Assembly: GCA_963777355.1 (NCBI GenBank)
Contig: CAVZQK010000055.1
Location: 186,001-250,000 of the forward strand
Direction: 5' to 3'
Length of the DNA stretch: 64,000 nt
From: DATJHM01 sp963777355
GTDB lineage: Bacteria > Chloroflexota > Ktedonobacteria > Ktedonobacterales > Ktedonobacteraceae
Of this stretch, positions 55,004-62,108 are shown piece by piece. The notes beneath the pieces are model-generated. The model saw only the letters and a program-made list of their open reading frames with translations. It searched no databases and had not been told where the DNA came from. The position numbers and the translations under genes were made by a program. Positions within the stretch are counted from its first letter, which is position 1. Each line of letters opens with the position of its first letter.

Positions 55004-55023
55004 TAAGTTAGTCAACTGACTTA
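55004..55023. promoter_or_regulatory. TetR operator, site 1
   Basis: TAAGTTAGTCAACTGACTTA, a 20-base near-palindrome 21 bases before the TetR start. An almost identical site stands at 55665. Confidence 0.85.
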
Positions 55024-55044
55024 TACATTAAAGGATTATTGAAA

Positions 55045-55608
55045 ATGGCAAACAGCACAAAACGGGATCAGTTGATTGTGGCAGCAAAAACGAAATTTTA
55101 TCAACAGGGGATAGCACGCACAACGCTGGCCGATATTGCTCAGGAGGCGCAGATTCCGCTGGGGAATCTCTACTATCATTTTCGTACGAAAGATGCGCTT
55201 CTAGAAGCCGTGATTGAGTCGCATATCCAACGCCTACAAACACGTTTTGCGCAATGGAGCCATAGTATCGCAGAACCTCATGAGCGTCTATTAACATTAA
55301 TCGACCTTGAGCGCGACACCAAATCAGAGCTGACACGCTATGGTTGCCCATATGGTAGCTTAAATCTGGAAATCGATAAAGAGGATAGTCCACTGGTCAG
55401 TAGAGCAGCGCGTATGCTTCAGACATATCTTGATTGGACAGAAGAACAGTTTAGGCAGCTTGGCAAGGATGAGCAAGAAGCAAAAGATCTGGCAATTGAT
55501 ATGATTGCCTGGTTTCAAGGCTCTTTTCTCATTGCGGCAAGCGCTCGCTCGCCACAACTTCTGGAACGCAAACTCCAACGTATGAAACAATGGATACTTT
55601 CACTCTAA
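55045..55608 (+). CDS. TetR/AcrR-family transcriptional regulator
   Basis: A 187-residue repressor. Helix-turn-helix at about 8-55: LIVAAKTKFYQQGIARTTL then ADIAQEAQIPLGNLYYHFRTKDAL. The start at 55045 follows AAGGA by nine bases; a TTG two codons upstream is also in frame. The C-terminal domain (YLDWTEEQFRQLGKDEQEAKDLA) resembles regulators of oxidoreductase and hydrolase genes. Near-identical 20-base palindromes lie upstream of this gene and of the next, so it controls both itself and the sigma-factor unit. Confidence 0.93.
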   Translation: MANSTKRDQLIVAAKTKFYQQGIARTTLADIAQEAQIPLGNLYYHFRTKDALLEAVIESHIQRLQTRFAQWSHSIAEPHERLLTLIDLERDTKSELTRYGCPYGSLNLEIDKEDSPLVSRAARMLQTYLDWTEEQFRQLGKDEQEAKDLAIDMIAWFQGSFLIAASARSPQLLERKLQRMKQWILSL

Positions 55609-55664
55609 TACCCACACCTTGATTCTCTGAGAAGCATCTGCCTTACAGATTTTTTTATAGGCAA

Positions 55665-55684
55665 TAAGTTAGCTAACTGACTTA
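55665..55684. promoter_or_regulatory. TetR operator, site 2
   Basis: TAAGTTAGCTAACTGACTTA differs from site 1 only in the centre. It precedes the leader ORF and ECF sigma gene, placing them in the TetR regulon. Confidence 0.85.
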
Positions 55685-55720
55685 CTTTAAACAGGAAAAA
55701 CTACGAGGAAAAAATCGATA

Positions 55721-55798
55721 ATGAATACAGAAAAATATCAGCCGCAGCAGAAAGCAAGCACTTACGCGCCGTATTCTCTTGCAAGAGGATACGGATGA
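55721..55798 (+). CDS. short leader ORF (25 aa) before the sigma factor gene
   Basis: ATG at 55721 with GAGGA about 11 bases upstream reads 25 codons (MNTEKYQPQQKASTYAPYSL to GYG) and stops inside the sigma-factor frame. It could be a leader peptide, or the real start of a longer gene broken by a shift, since the sigma-factor frame has no good start of its own. Confidence 0.35.
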   Translation: MNTEKYQPQQKASTYAPYSLARGYG

Positions 55799-56423
55799 GG
55801 TAGTCAGCAAAGACGAAAACTATCCCGACAAATCCGACTTGACGAAACGTCTGAAAGAGGGGGACGAAACAGCATTCAATCAACTCATTAAGCAATATAG
55901 CTCTTCATTGTTAGCTCTCGCTAAAAAATATGTCAGATCACAAAGTAGCGCCGAAGAGGTAGTACAAGAGACCTGGATGGGTGTATTTCAACGCATAGCC
56001 TATTTTGAAGGACGCTCTTCACTTAAAACCTGGATCGCTCGTATTCTCATTCATCGGGCTCAAACATACGCTCTCCGTGAGCAGCGTATGATCTCTTTCT
56101 CTTCACTCTCCACGAATGAAGAAGGTGCATTTATCGATGAGCCAAAGCCCTGTTCCAGTGGCTGGCACTCCCTCAGAGAAGATAGAAACACCATTCCAGA
56201 AACATGTCTGCTTTCATTAGAAACTCGCGCATGTATCATCAAAGCATTACAGGCACTCCCGCTCAGTCAACGGACAGTTATGGTACTTTGTGATATCGAA
56301 GGAAGGAGACCCGAAGAGATCTGTGCAACATTAGGATTATCACCGGTCAATCAGCGAGTGCTCCTCCACCGTGCGCGTTCAAAAGTGCGACAAGGCCTGG
56401 AGACCTATCTAGCAGGTGAATGA
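55779..56423 (+). CDS. ECF-type RNA polymerase sigma factor
   Basis: About 214 residues. Region 2 (DETAFNQLIKQYSSSLLALA, then SSAEEVVQETWMGVFQRI and LKTWIARILIHRA) and region 4 (LPLSQRTVMVLCDIEGRRPE then EICATLGLSPVNQRVLLHRA) are both present. The linker between them is longer than usual. The start is weak: TTG 55779 has no ribosome binding site, and the frame upstream is open to 55725. A TetR operator stands upstream. No anti-sigma gene follows; the region beyond is on the other strand. Confidence 0.88.
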   Translation: MQEDTDEVVSKDENYPDKSDLTKRLKEGDETAFNQLIKQYSSSLLALAKKYVRSQSSAEEVVQETWMGVFQRIAYFEGRSSLKTWIARILIHRAQTYALREQRMISFSSLSTNEEGAFIDEPKPCSSGWHSLREDRNTIPETCLLSLETRACIIKALQALPLSQRTVMVLCDIEGRRPEEICATLGLSPVNQRVLLHRARSKVRQGLETYLAGE

Positions 56424-56528
56424 GGAGCTGTTCATAAGTTGAGATACATATATCTGCCAAACTATCGGACAGCAAGCATGGAGCTGTCCAATAGTTTACA
56501 TTGAAGAAACAGAAGCCAGAAGGCGCAA

Positions 56529-57549
56529 TTAGTCTTTCTTCTCGAAGTGACCACCAAATTGATAGCGCATAGCGGACTGAAATCTTATTCGCAAAATCAT
56601 TCTGACCACGTGAGCTGAAGCGGCCAAAGAGCGCTGCGCTCAAAACAGGCACAGGCACACCCTCGTCGATAGCGGCCCCAATCGTCCAACGTCCCTCGCC
56701 GGAATCCGAGACCTTACCAGAAAACTCCTCCAGCTCAGGACTCTGCAAGAAGGAGATAGCCGTCAAGTCAAGCAGCCAGGAGCCAATCACGCTGCCACGA
56801 CGCCACAGTTCGGTAACATCGGTCAGATTGATATCATATTGGTAGTACGCAGGATCGCTCAGAGGGGCCGTCTCTGCATCGACCACATGGTCACTTTTGC
56901 CAATATTGGCATGGTGCAGAATATTCAGACCTTCAGCGTACGCGGCCATAATACCATATTCGATACCATTGTGGACCATCTTTACAAAGTGCCCCGCCCC
57001 ATGCGGACCGCAAAGCAGATAGCCCGCTTCCGCCGTACCACCAATTTTTTCGCGACCCGGTGTACGAGAAGTGCTACCAACGCCAGGGGCAAGGACTGAG
57101 AAAATAGGATCAAGCTTGTCAACGATCTCTTTCTCGCCGCCAATCATCAGACAATATCCACGATCCAGACCCCAGACACCCCCGCTCGTTCCACAGTCAA
57201 GATAATGGATACCATGCTTCTCCAGTTCGCCAGCGCGACGAATATCATCGTGATAATAGGAGTTTCCGCCATCCACCACGATATCGCCCTCTGAGAGCAT
57301 CGGCAGAAGCTCGGCCAGAGTCTGATCAACAGAGGCAGCCGGAACCATCAGCCAGATAATACGGGGAGTACTGAGCTGCTTCACCACATCGCCCAGAGAC
57401 GTAGCGCCACTCGAAATAGAGCCATCTTTTACCCGCGCCTCAACCGTTGACGCCGTACGAGCGTAACCAACAACTTTATGTCCCGCTCGGAGGAGACGCT
57501 GGGCCATATTCGCGCCCATTCTCCCGATGCCGATCATACCAAGTTCCAT
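56529..57549 (-). CDS. gnd: 6-phosphogluconate dehydrogenase (decarboxylating), frameshifted near the C-terminus
   Basis: Pentose-phosphate enzyme oxidising 6-phosphogluconate to ribulose 5-phosphate and CO2. Rossmann motif GMIGIGRMGANMAQRLLRAG at the start, DGGNSYYHDD, the substrate loop DCGTSGGVWGLDRGYCLMIGG, and catalytic KMVHNGIEYGIM (Lys near residue 187). The start at 57549 follows AAGG by eight bases. The reading frame as written leaves the family sequence after NDFANKI and runs on to 56347, overlapping the sigma-factor gene in antisense. Removing one T from the minus-strand TTT (plus 56580-56582) restores NKIQSAMRYQFGGHFEKKD and a stop at 56529, for 339 residues, the normal length of the short GndA/YqeC type. 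The long tail is therefore an artefact. Confidence 0.88.
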
Positions 57550-57807
57550 TACAATAACCTTCCTCTTCATTTTCTTGAGCAGAAATATCTTGTAACTATC
57601 AACAAGTATTACGCCTGTGATAAGCAGAAAGTTTCTGCACGCATAACGGGGTGCAGAATAGTTTCTACACCCTGCTTAGCACTTAGTAGTATACTCCAAT
57701 TGAACCTACCAGTGAAAGCACTGCTCTGACCGTCTTTCGCGATCATGGAGATCCTAGAAGAACATTCACTGCCCACTTTGCCTAGCTTAATCATATAGAG
57801 CTCATAT

Positions 57808-57874
57808 TGAGATAGTATCTCATTGCATTTCTTTGCAGGGTATGCTATTCTTTCACAAAAGAGATATAGTCTCA
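57808..57874 (+). promoter_or_regulatory. metal-importer promoter with two Fur/Zur-type palindromes
   Basis: TGAGATAGTATCTCA (57808-57822) is a perfect 15-base palindrome directly upstream of TTGCAT (57823-57828), with TATTCT (57846-57851) 17 bases further. A second partial copy, GAGATATAGTCTCA, lies at 57861-57874 over the start point. Binding at either site would repress the importer operon. Confidence 0.75.
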
Positions 57875-57919
57875 TTATTGCACATCTCTTTTTCAAAGAT
57901 ATACGGGAGAGTTGTATTT

Positions 57920-58822
57920 ATGCCTTTCAGGATCTCTTTCAAGAGTGCCGCAGGACTCTTTTTCATATGTTGCCTTCTTCTTTTAAACGCCTGTGGAAGT
58001 ACCAGCGTTACATCATCTTCGTCGGTCATTCCGGTGGTCGCCGCTGAAAATTTTTATGGGGACATTGCCCACCAGATTGGCGGTAGTTATGTAAGCGTAA
58101 CCAGCATTATTTCTGATCCCAACATTGATCCACACACTTTTGAATCAAATCCAAAGTATGCCAGGGCCGTTGGCATAGCCCGGCTAGTGATCGCCAATGG
58201 GAGTGGCTACGACGACTGGATGGATCGATTACTCTCCAGCACACCGAACAATAATCGTCAGGTCCTGAAAGGATTTGATCTTGCCACCGTTAAGCTCCCC
58301 AACAACGAGCATGTCTGGTATAGCTATGCAAATGCCAGTACGATTGCCGCCGCCATTGCCACACAGTTAAAAACTATAGACAGTAGTCATAGCACTGTCT
58401 ATGACCACAACCTGCACACATTCCAGCAATCGCTGCAACAAATTCAGGCAAAAATCAGCGAGATCAAAAGCAAATATCAGGGCACACCCGTAGGTCTGAC
58501 CGAAACCATCTTTCAGTATCAAGCCATCCCCCTCGGCCTCGATGTTAAAACACCTCAGGAATTCCAGAAAGCGATGGCTGAAGGGAATGATCCGCCAGCC
58601 TCATCTGTTGCAATAGCAGAGGACCAGGTAAATAAACGGCAAATCAAAGTCTTGATCTTCAATCAACAAACGGCCTCTAAATTCACCGATACCTTGCAGA
58701 GCGAGGCAAAAGCGCAGCACATCCCAATCCTGCCAGTCACCGAGACGATGCCAGCAGGCAAGACCTACCAGACCTGGATGCTTGGTCAGCTTAATCAACT
58801 AGAACAAGATCTAAAGCAATAG
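57920..58822 (+). CDS. znuA: zinc/manganese ABC transporter substrate-binding lipoprotein (ZnuA/TroA type)
   Basis: A 300-residue cluster 9 metal-binding protein. The signal ends in lipobox LLNAC at about residue 25. Metal-ligand regions: DPNIDPHTFESNPKYARAV (His about 76), NEHVWYSYANAS (His near 140) and a late acidic site near SVAIAEDQV. The central His-rich loop of many ZnuA proteins is absent. The start at 57920 has GGGAGAG eight bases upstream. First gene of a four-gene import operon under two palindromic sites and followed by a Fur-family gene; Zn or Mn is the likely cargo. Confidence 0.9.
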   Translation: MPFRISFKSAAGLFFICCLLLLNACGSTSVTSSSSVIPVVAAENFYGDIAHQIGGSYVSVTSIISDPNIDPHTFESNPKYARAVGIARLVIANGSGYDDWMDRLLSSTPNNNRQVLKGFDLATVKLPNNEHVWYSYANASTIAAAIATQLKTIDSSHSTVYDHNLHTFQQSLQQIQAKISEIKSKYQGTPVGLTETIFQYQAIPLGLDVKTPQEFQKAMAEGNDPPASSVAIAEDQVNKRQIKVLIFNQQTASKFTDTLQSEAKAQHIPILPVTETMPAGKTYQTWMLGQLNQLEQDLKQ

Positions 58823-58837
58823 GAGAAGAGCAACGTA

Positions 58838-59617
58838 GTGGAGCAAAATACAAGGCAACCTGTAATTACCCTGGAAGAGGTTACCATCCGATTAGGAAAC
58901 CGCACTATTCAGGAAAACATGAATCTTATAGTAGAAGAGGGAGAGTTTATCGCAATTCTTGGTCCAAACGGCGCGGGCAAGAGCACACTTCTCAAGGTCC
59001 TGCTCGGCTTAGTAAAAGCCAGTTCTGGCAGGGTGCGTATTCTAGGACGGCCACCCAGGCGCGGAAATAGCACCATCGGCTACGCTCCGCAACATCGCAT
59101 CCTTGAAGCCGATCTGGCCTTAAGAGCGCGAGACGTGGTCGGATTTGGTCTGGATGGGCACCGCTGGGGACCAGGCTGGCCCTCGAAAAAACGTGATGGG
59201 CTGATTGATATTGCCCTGGAAGAGGTCGGAGCACTAGAGTTCGCCAATGCTCCGGTTGGGCAGCTCTCCGGTGGCGAGCAACAGCGCCTGCTCATCGCCC
59301 AGGCCCTCCTCACCAATCCACGCCTGCTGCTCCTCGACGAGCCATTAAATAATCTGGATATCAGCCGGGAGCAAGAGATTGTAAGCCTCATCGCCAGAGT
59401 CGCCCGCGCCCGCAACATCGCTGTACTCCTGGTCACACACGATATCAACCCACTACTTCCTGAAATTGACCGTGTGCTCTATCTGGCAAACGCACAGAGC
59501 ACGATTGGCACGCCAGAAGAGGTGATTACCAGCGAGACACTGAGCAGACTCTATAATTCCCAGGTAGAAGTTGTCCAGGCACTGGGAAGACTCTTTGTCG
59601 TGGGAGCCGAAATTTGA
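58838..59617 (+). CDS. znuC: metal ABC transporter ATP-binding protein (ZnuC type)
   Basis: A 259-residue ATPase starting with GTG, 16 bases after the binding-protein gene. Walker A GPNGAGKST (about 44), Q-loop YAPQHR, signature LSGGEQQRLLIAQAL (about 142), Walker B LLLLDEPLNNLD (about 165), switch His VTHD (about 200). It energises metal uptake through the two permeases that follow. The usual C-terminal part is short and complete. Confidence 0.93.
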   Translation: MEQNTRQPVITLEEVTIRLGNRTIQENMNLIVEEGEFIAILGPNGAGKSTLLKVLLGLVKASSGRVRILGRPPRRGNSTIGYAPQHRILEADLALRARDVVGFGLDGHRWGPGWPSKKRDGLIDIALEEVGALEFANAPVGQLSGGEQQRLLIAQALLTNPRLLLLDEPLNNLDISREQEIVSLIARVARARNIAVLLVTHDINPLLPEIDRVLYLANAQSTIGTPEEVITSETLSRLYNSQVEVVQALGRLFVVGAEI

Positions 59618-59710
59618 AGCAGCGAAGAAGCAGCGAAAGAGTTCTCGCTAAGCAAAAGGTTAAAAACTTGCAGGAATTGAAAGATTTGGAAAGCTTCTAG
59701 AGGTACACGT

Positions 59711-60628
59711 ATGTTAGATGCACTGAGTTATCTCTTTATTCAGCACGCGCTGATCGCGGGAACCTGCTTTGCGATTGTGGCCGCCTTCATCGGCTATTTT
59801 CTACTGATGCGCGGACTCAGTTTTGCCGGACACGCACTCCCCAACATCGCTTTTGCAGGAGCCGCCGGAGCCGTCCTGCTCGGCATTGCCCCGGTTTATG
59901 GCCTCTTTGCCTTCACAATGAGTGCAGGAATCGGTATTGCCCTGCTCGGCAAAAAAACCGGCGAACGAGACGTGACTATCGGCATTCTTATGACCTTCGC
60001 CCTGGGTCTGGGACTCATGTTCCTCTCTCTCTATTCTGGCTACGCCGAACGCGTCTACAGCATTCTCTTCGGCACCATTCTGGGCGTGAGCCAGAGCGAT
60101 GTTATGACGAGCATCTTCTGTAGCCTCCTTGTCTTTGCCGCGCTCCTGCTCCTCTTTCGACCACTCCTGTTCAGCTCTTTCGATCCAGAGGTTGCGGAGG
60201 CGCGAGGCGTGCCTATGCGCTTTCTCTCCATCACCTTTATGCTGCTCCTCGCTATTACCGTCTCTATTTCTATTCAGATTGTGGGCGCGTTACTGCTCTT
60301 TACGCTACTGATTGGACCAGCCGCAACAGCCACGCGAATCTTTCAGCGACCCATCTGGGCCATCCTGCTCGCCTGTGCATTAGGAGTTTTCTACCTCTGG
60401 TTCAGCATTATCATGGCCTTCGAGTTTCAGGATGGGAGCTGGCCGGTGAGCTTTTATCTCGCAACGATCTCGTTTCTCGTCTATCTGCCGGTACGCCTGC
60501 TCTCACCCCTCTGGCAAGGGAGAGGCCAGCGCAAACAGGATGAAAAAAAGTTTCCCATCATTCCAATAGAGGATGCTGCAATAGACTCTGAAAGGGCTCA
60601 AAATTTGACAGAGCAGGTCACGCGATAA
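59711..60628 (+). CDS. znuB: metal ABC transporter permease 1 (ZnuB type)
   Basis: A 305-residue permease of the ABC-3 family with about eight membrane segments, starting LSYLFIQHALIAGTCFAIVAAFIGYFLL and containing the conserved GLSFAGHALPNIAFAG and the EVAEARGVPMRF cytoplasmic loop. AGAGG lies upstream. The C-terminal 40 residues are polar and charged, and absent from its paralogue, the next gene. Two different permeases suggest a heterodimeric channel. Confidence 0.92.
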   Translation: MLDALSYLFIQHALIAGTCFAIVAAFIGYFLLMRGLSFAGHALPNIAFAGAAGAVLLGIAPVYGLFAFTMSAGIGIALLGKKTGERDVTIGILMTFALGLGLMFLSLYSGYAERVYSILFGTILGVSQSDVMTSIFCSLLVFAALLLLFRPLLFSSFDPEVAEARGVPMRFLSITFMLLLAITVSISIQIVGALLLFTLLIGPAATATRIFQRPIWAILLACALGVFYLWFSIIMAFEFQDGSWPVSFYLATISFLVYLPVRLLSPLWQGRGQRKQDEKKFPIIPIEDAAIDSERAQNLTEQVTR

Positions 60629-60660
60629 AAGGGAAGAGAAGGAAAGAAAGAAAGAAACGT

Positions 60661-61548
60661 ATGCTAGTCACGATCTTACAACACGATTTCGCGCAGAATG
60701 CCCTGCTTGCAGGAACCATCGTCGCCATTGTAACCGGCCTGATAGGCTACTTTGTCGTCCTACGAGCACAGGCATTCGCTGGAGAAGCCCTGACCGACAT
60801 CGGCTTTGCCGGAGCTACGGGAGCCGTCATCCTCGGAGTCAGCGCCTTCATCGGCATGATCGCCTTCACCCTGCTAGCCGCACTTGGTATAGGCAGTTTA
60901 GGAAAACGTATACAGGGTCGAGATATAGAAATTGGTATGGTCCTCTCCTTTGCATTAGGATTAGGCGTACTCTTCCTGAGTCTCTATACCCAACAGAGCG
61001 GCGCACATTCTAACGCCGGCCTGGGTATCCTCTTCGGCTCCATCTTAAGCGTCAGCAGGGCAGATATCCAGCTCACACTCATAAGCAGCATCGTCATTCT
61101 GCTCATCCTGACCATTATCTTCCGGCCCCTGCTCTTCGCCTCCATTGATCCAGAGATAGCACAAACGCGTGGCGTACCCGTAAGAGCTCTTTCCATCATC
61201 TTTCTTTTCCTCTTAGGAGTGACCACCGCCAAATCCATTCTGGTCATGGGTGCCCTCCTGGTCTCGGCCCTCCTGATCGCGCCTGCCGCGACAGCGCAAA
61301 GAGTAGCCCATAGACCACTCACCACCCTACTCCTATCCGTAGGCCTCAGTCTCTTCTTTACCTGGGGCGGCCTGCTCCTCGCCTTCGTCGGACAACTCCC
61401 TGTCGGATTTTATATTACAGCCCTCTCCTCGCTGACCTACTTTGCCTCCCTGCTCTATAGTCGCTGGCACACTCCGCGCCGGATCAATACTATTGACCGT
61501 TGCCAGAGCTGTATAGGTCAAAAAGAACCATTGGCATCGCTAAAATGA
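60661..61548 (+). CDS. znuB: metal ABC transporter permease 2 (ZnuB type)
   Basis: A 295-residue paralogue of the preceding permease, 32 bases downstream: NALLAGTIVAIVTGLIGYFV, QAFAGEALTDIGFAGATGAV and EIAQTRGVPVRAL match the same positions in permease 1. It ends with CQSCIGQ, a CxxC pair in the cytoplasmic tail that could bind metal. The stop codon overlaps a palindrome of the next promoter. Confidence 0.92.
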   Translation: MLVTILQHDFAQNALLAGTIVAIVTGLIGYFVVLRAQAFAGEALTDIGFAGATGAVILGVSAFIGMIAFTLLAALGIGSLGKRIQGRDIEIGMVLSFALGLGVLFLSLYTQQSGAHSNAGLGILFGSILSVSRADIQLTLISSIVILLILTIIFRPLLFASIDPEIAQTRGVPVRALSIIFLFLLGVTTAKSILVMGALLVSALLIAPAATAQRVAHRPLTTLLLSVGLSLFFTWGGLLLAFVGQLPVGFYITALSSLTYFASLLYSRWHTPRRINTIDRCQSCIGQKEPLASLK

Positions 61549-61596
61549 ACAGATGTTCATATTGCATTTGTTCTCTGAAAATCGTTGTGCTATACT
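61545..61596 (+). promoter_or_regulatory. promoter and palindrome before the Fur-family gene
   Basis: ATGAACAGATGTTCAT (61545-61560), a perfect palindrome, lies just upstream of TTGTTC (61568-61573) and TATACT (61591-61596) with a 17-base spacer. The GAACnnnnGTTC core also resembles Gram-positive LexA boxes. Confidence 0.65.
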
Positions 61597-61623
61597 AGAG
61601 GGAAAGCTAGAGAAACTAAACGG

Positions 61624-62082
61624 ATGAGTAGAAAGAAGCAGAACACATTGATCTCAGAGAAAATTAACTCCGCATTCGGAGAGTTAAGCCAGCGCAATAC
61701 ACGCCAGCGCCGCCTGATTGCAGACTGCTTAATCGATCTAGCCAATAAGGGAGAAGATTTTACCACTGATGATCTGTGGCAAGAGCTACGCCTGCTAGAT
61801 CCAAAAATTGGACGAGCCACTGTCTTTCGTTCTGTCGAAAAACTGGTAGATATTGGTCTGCTCAATCGCATAGAATTCGCCGATGGGAGCCACCATTACC
61901 GAGTTTGCGGTAGCGAAGAGCATCACCATCATCTGACCTGCACGCAATGTCATCGCGTCGTCGAGGTAGACCTCTGTGTCCCCGCTGAGCAGATTGCCGC
62001 CATAGGCAACCAGACGCATTTCGAGATCGAAGGCCATTCCCTTACCCTTTTTGGGCGCTGCCAGGCCTGCCGCCACGAATAG
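61624..62082 (+). CDS. Fur-family metal-responsive regulator, probably Zur
   Basis: A 152-residue repressor. Winged-helix N-terminus (NTRQRRLIADCLIDLANKGE, then FTTDDLWQELRLLDPKIGRATVFRSVEKLVDIGLL). Metal-binding motif HHYRVCGSEEHHHHLTC, with structural Cys pairs CTQC and CQAC. It is encoded directly after the importer operon with its own promoter, as is usual for Zur or Mur. It likely binds the TGAGATAGTATCTCA palindrome upstream of the importer when metal is sufficient. The start at 61624 is chosen by family length; the ribosome binding site is weak. Confidence 0.9.
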   Translation: MSRKKQNTLISEKINSAFGELSQRNTRQRRLIADCLIDLANKGEDFTTDDLWQELRLLDPKIGRATVFRSVEKLVDIGLLNRIEFADGSHHYRVCGSEEHHHHLTCTQCHRVVEVDLCVPAEQIAAIGNQTHFEIEGHSLTLFGRCQACRHE

Positions 62083-62108
62083 CAGGAAGCCGTTCTTTAA
62101 AAGCCAAT

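Noticed and set aside
56347..56528. Long C-terminal tail of the dehydrogenase overlapping the sigma-factor gene
   Set aside because: The tail has no family similarity, and a one-base correction gives the conserved C-terminus and a stop at 56529.
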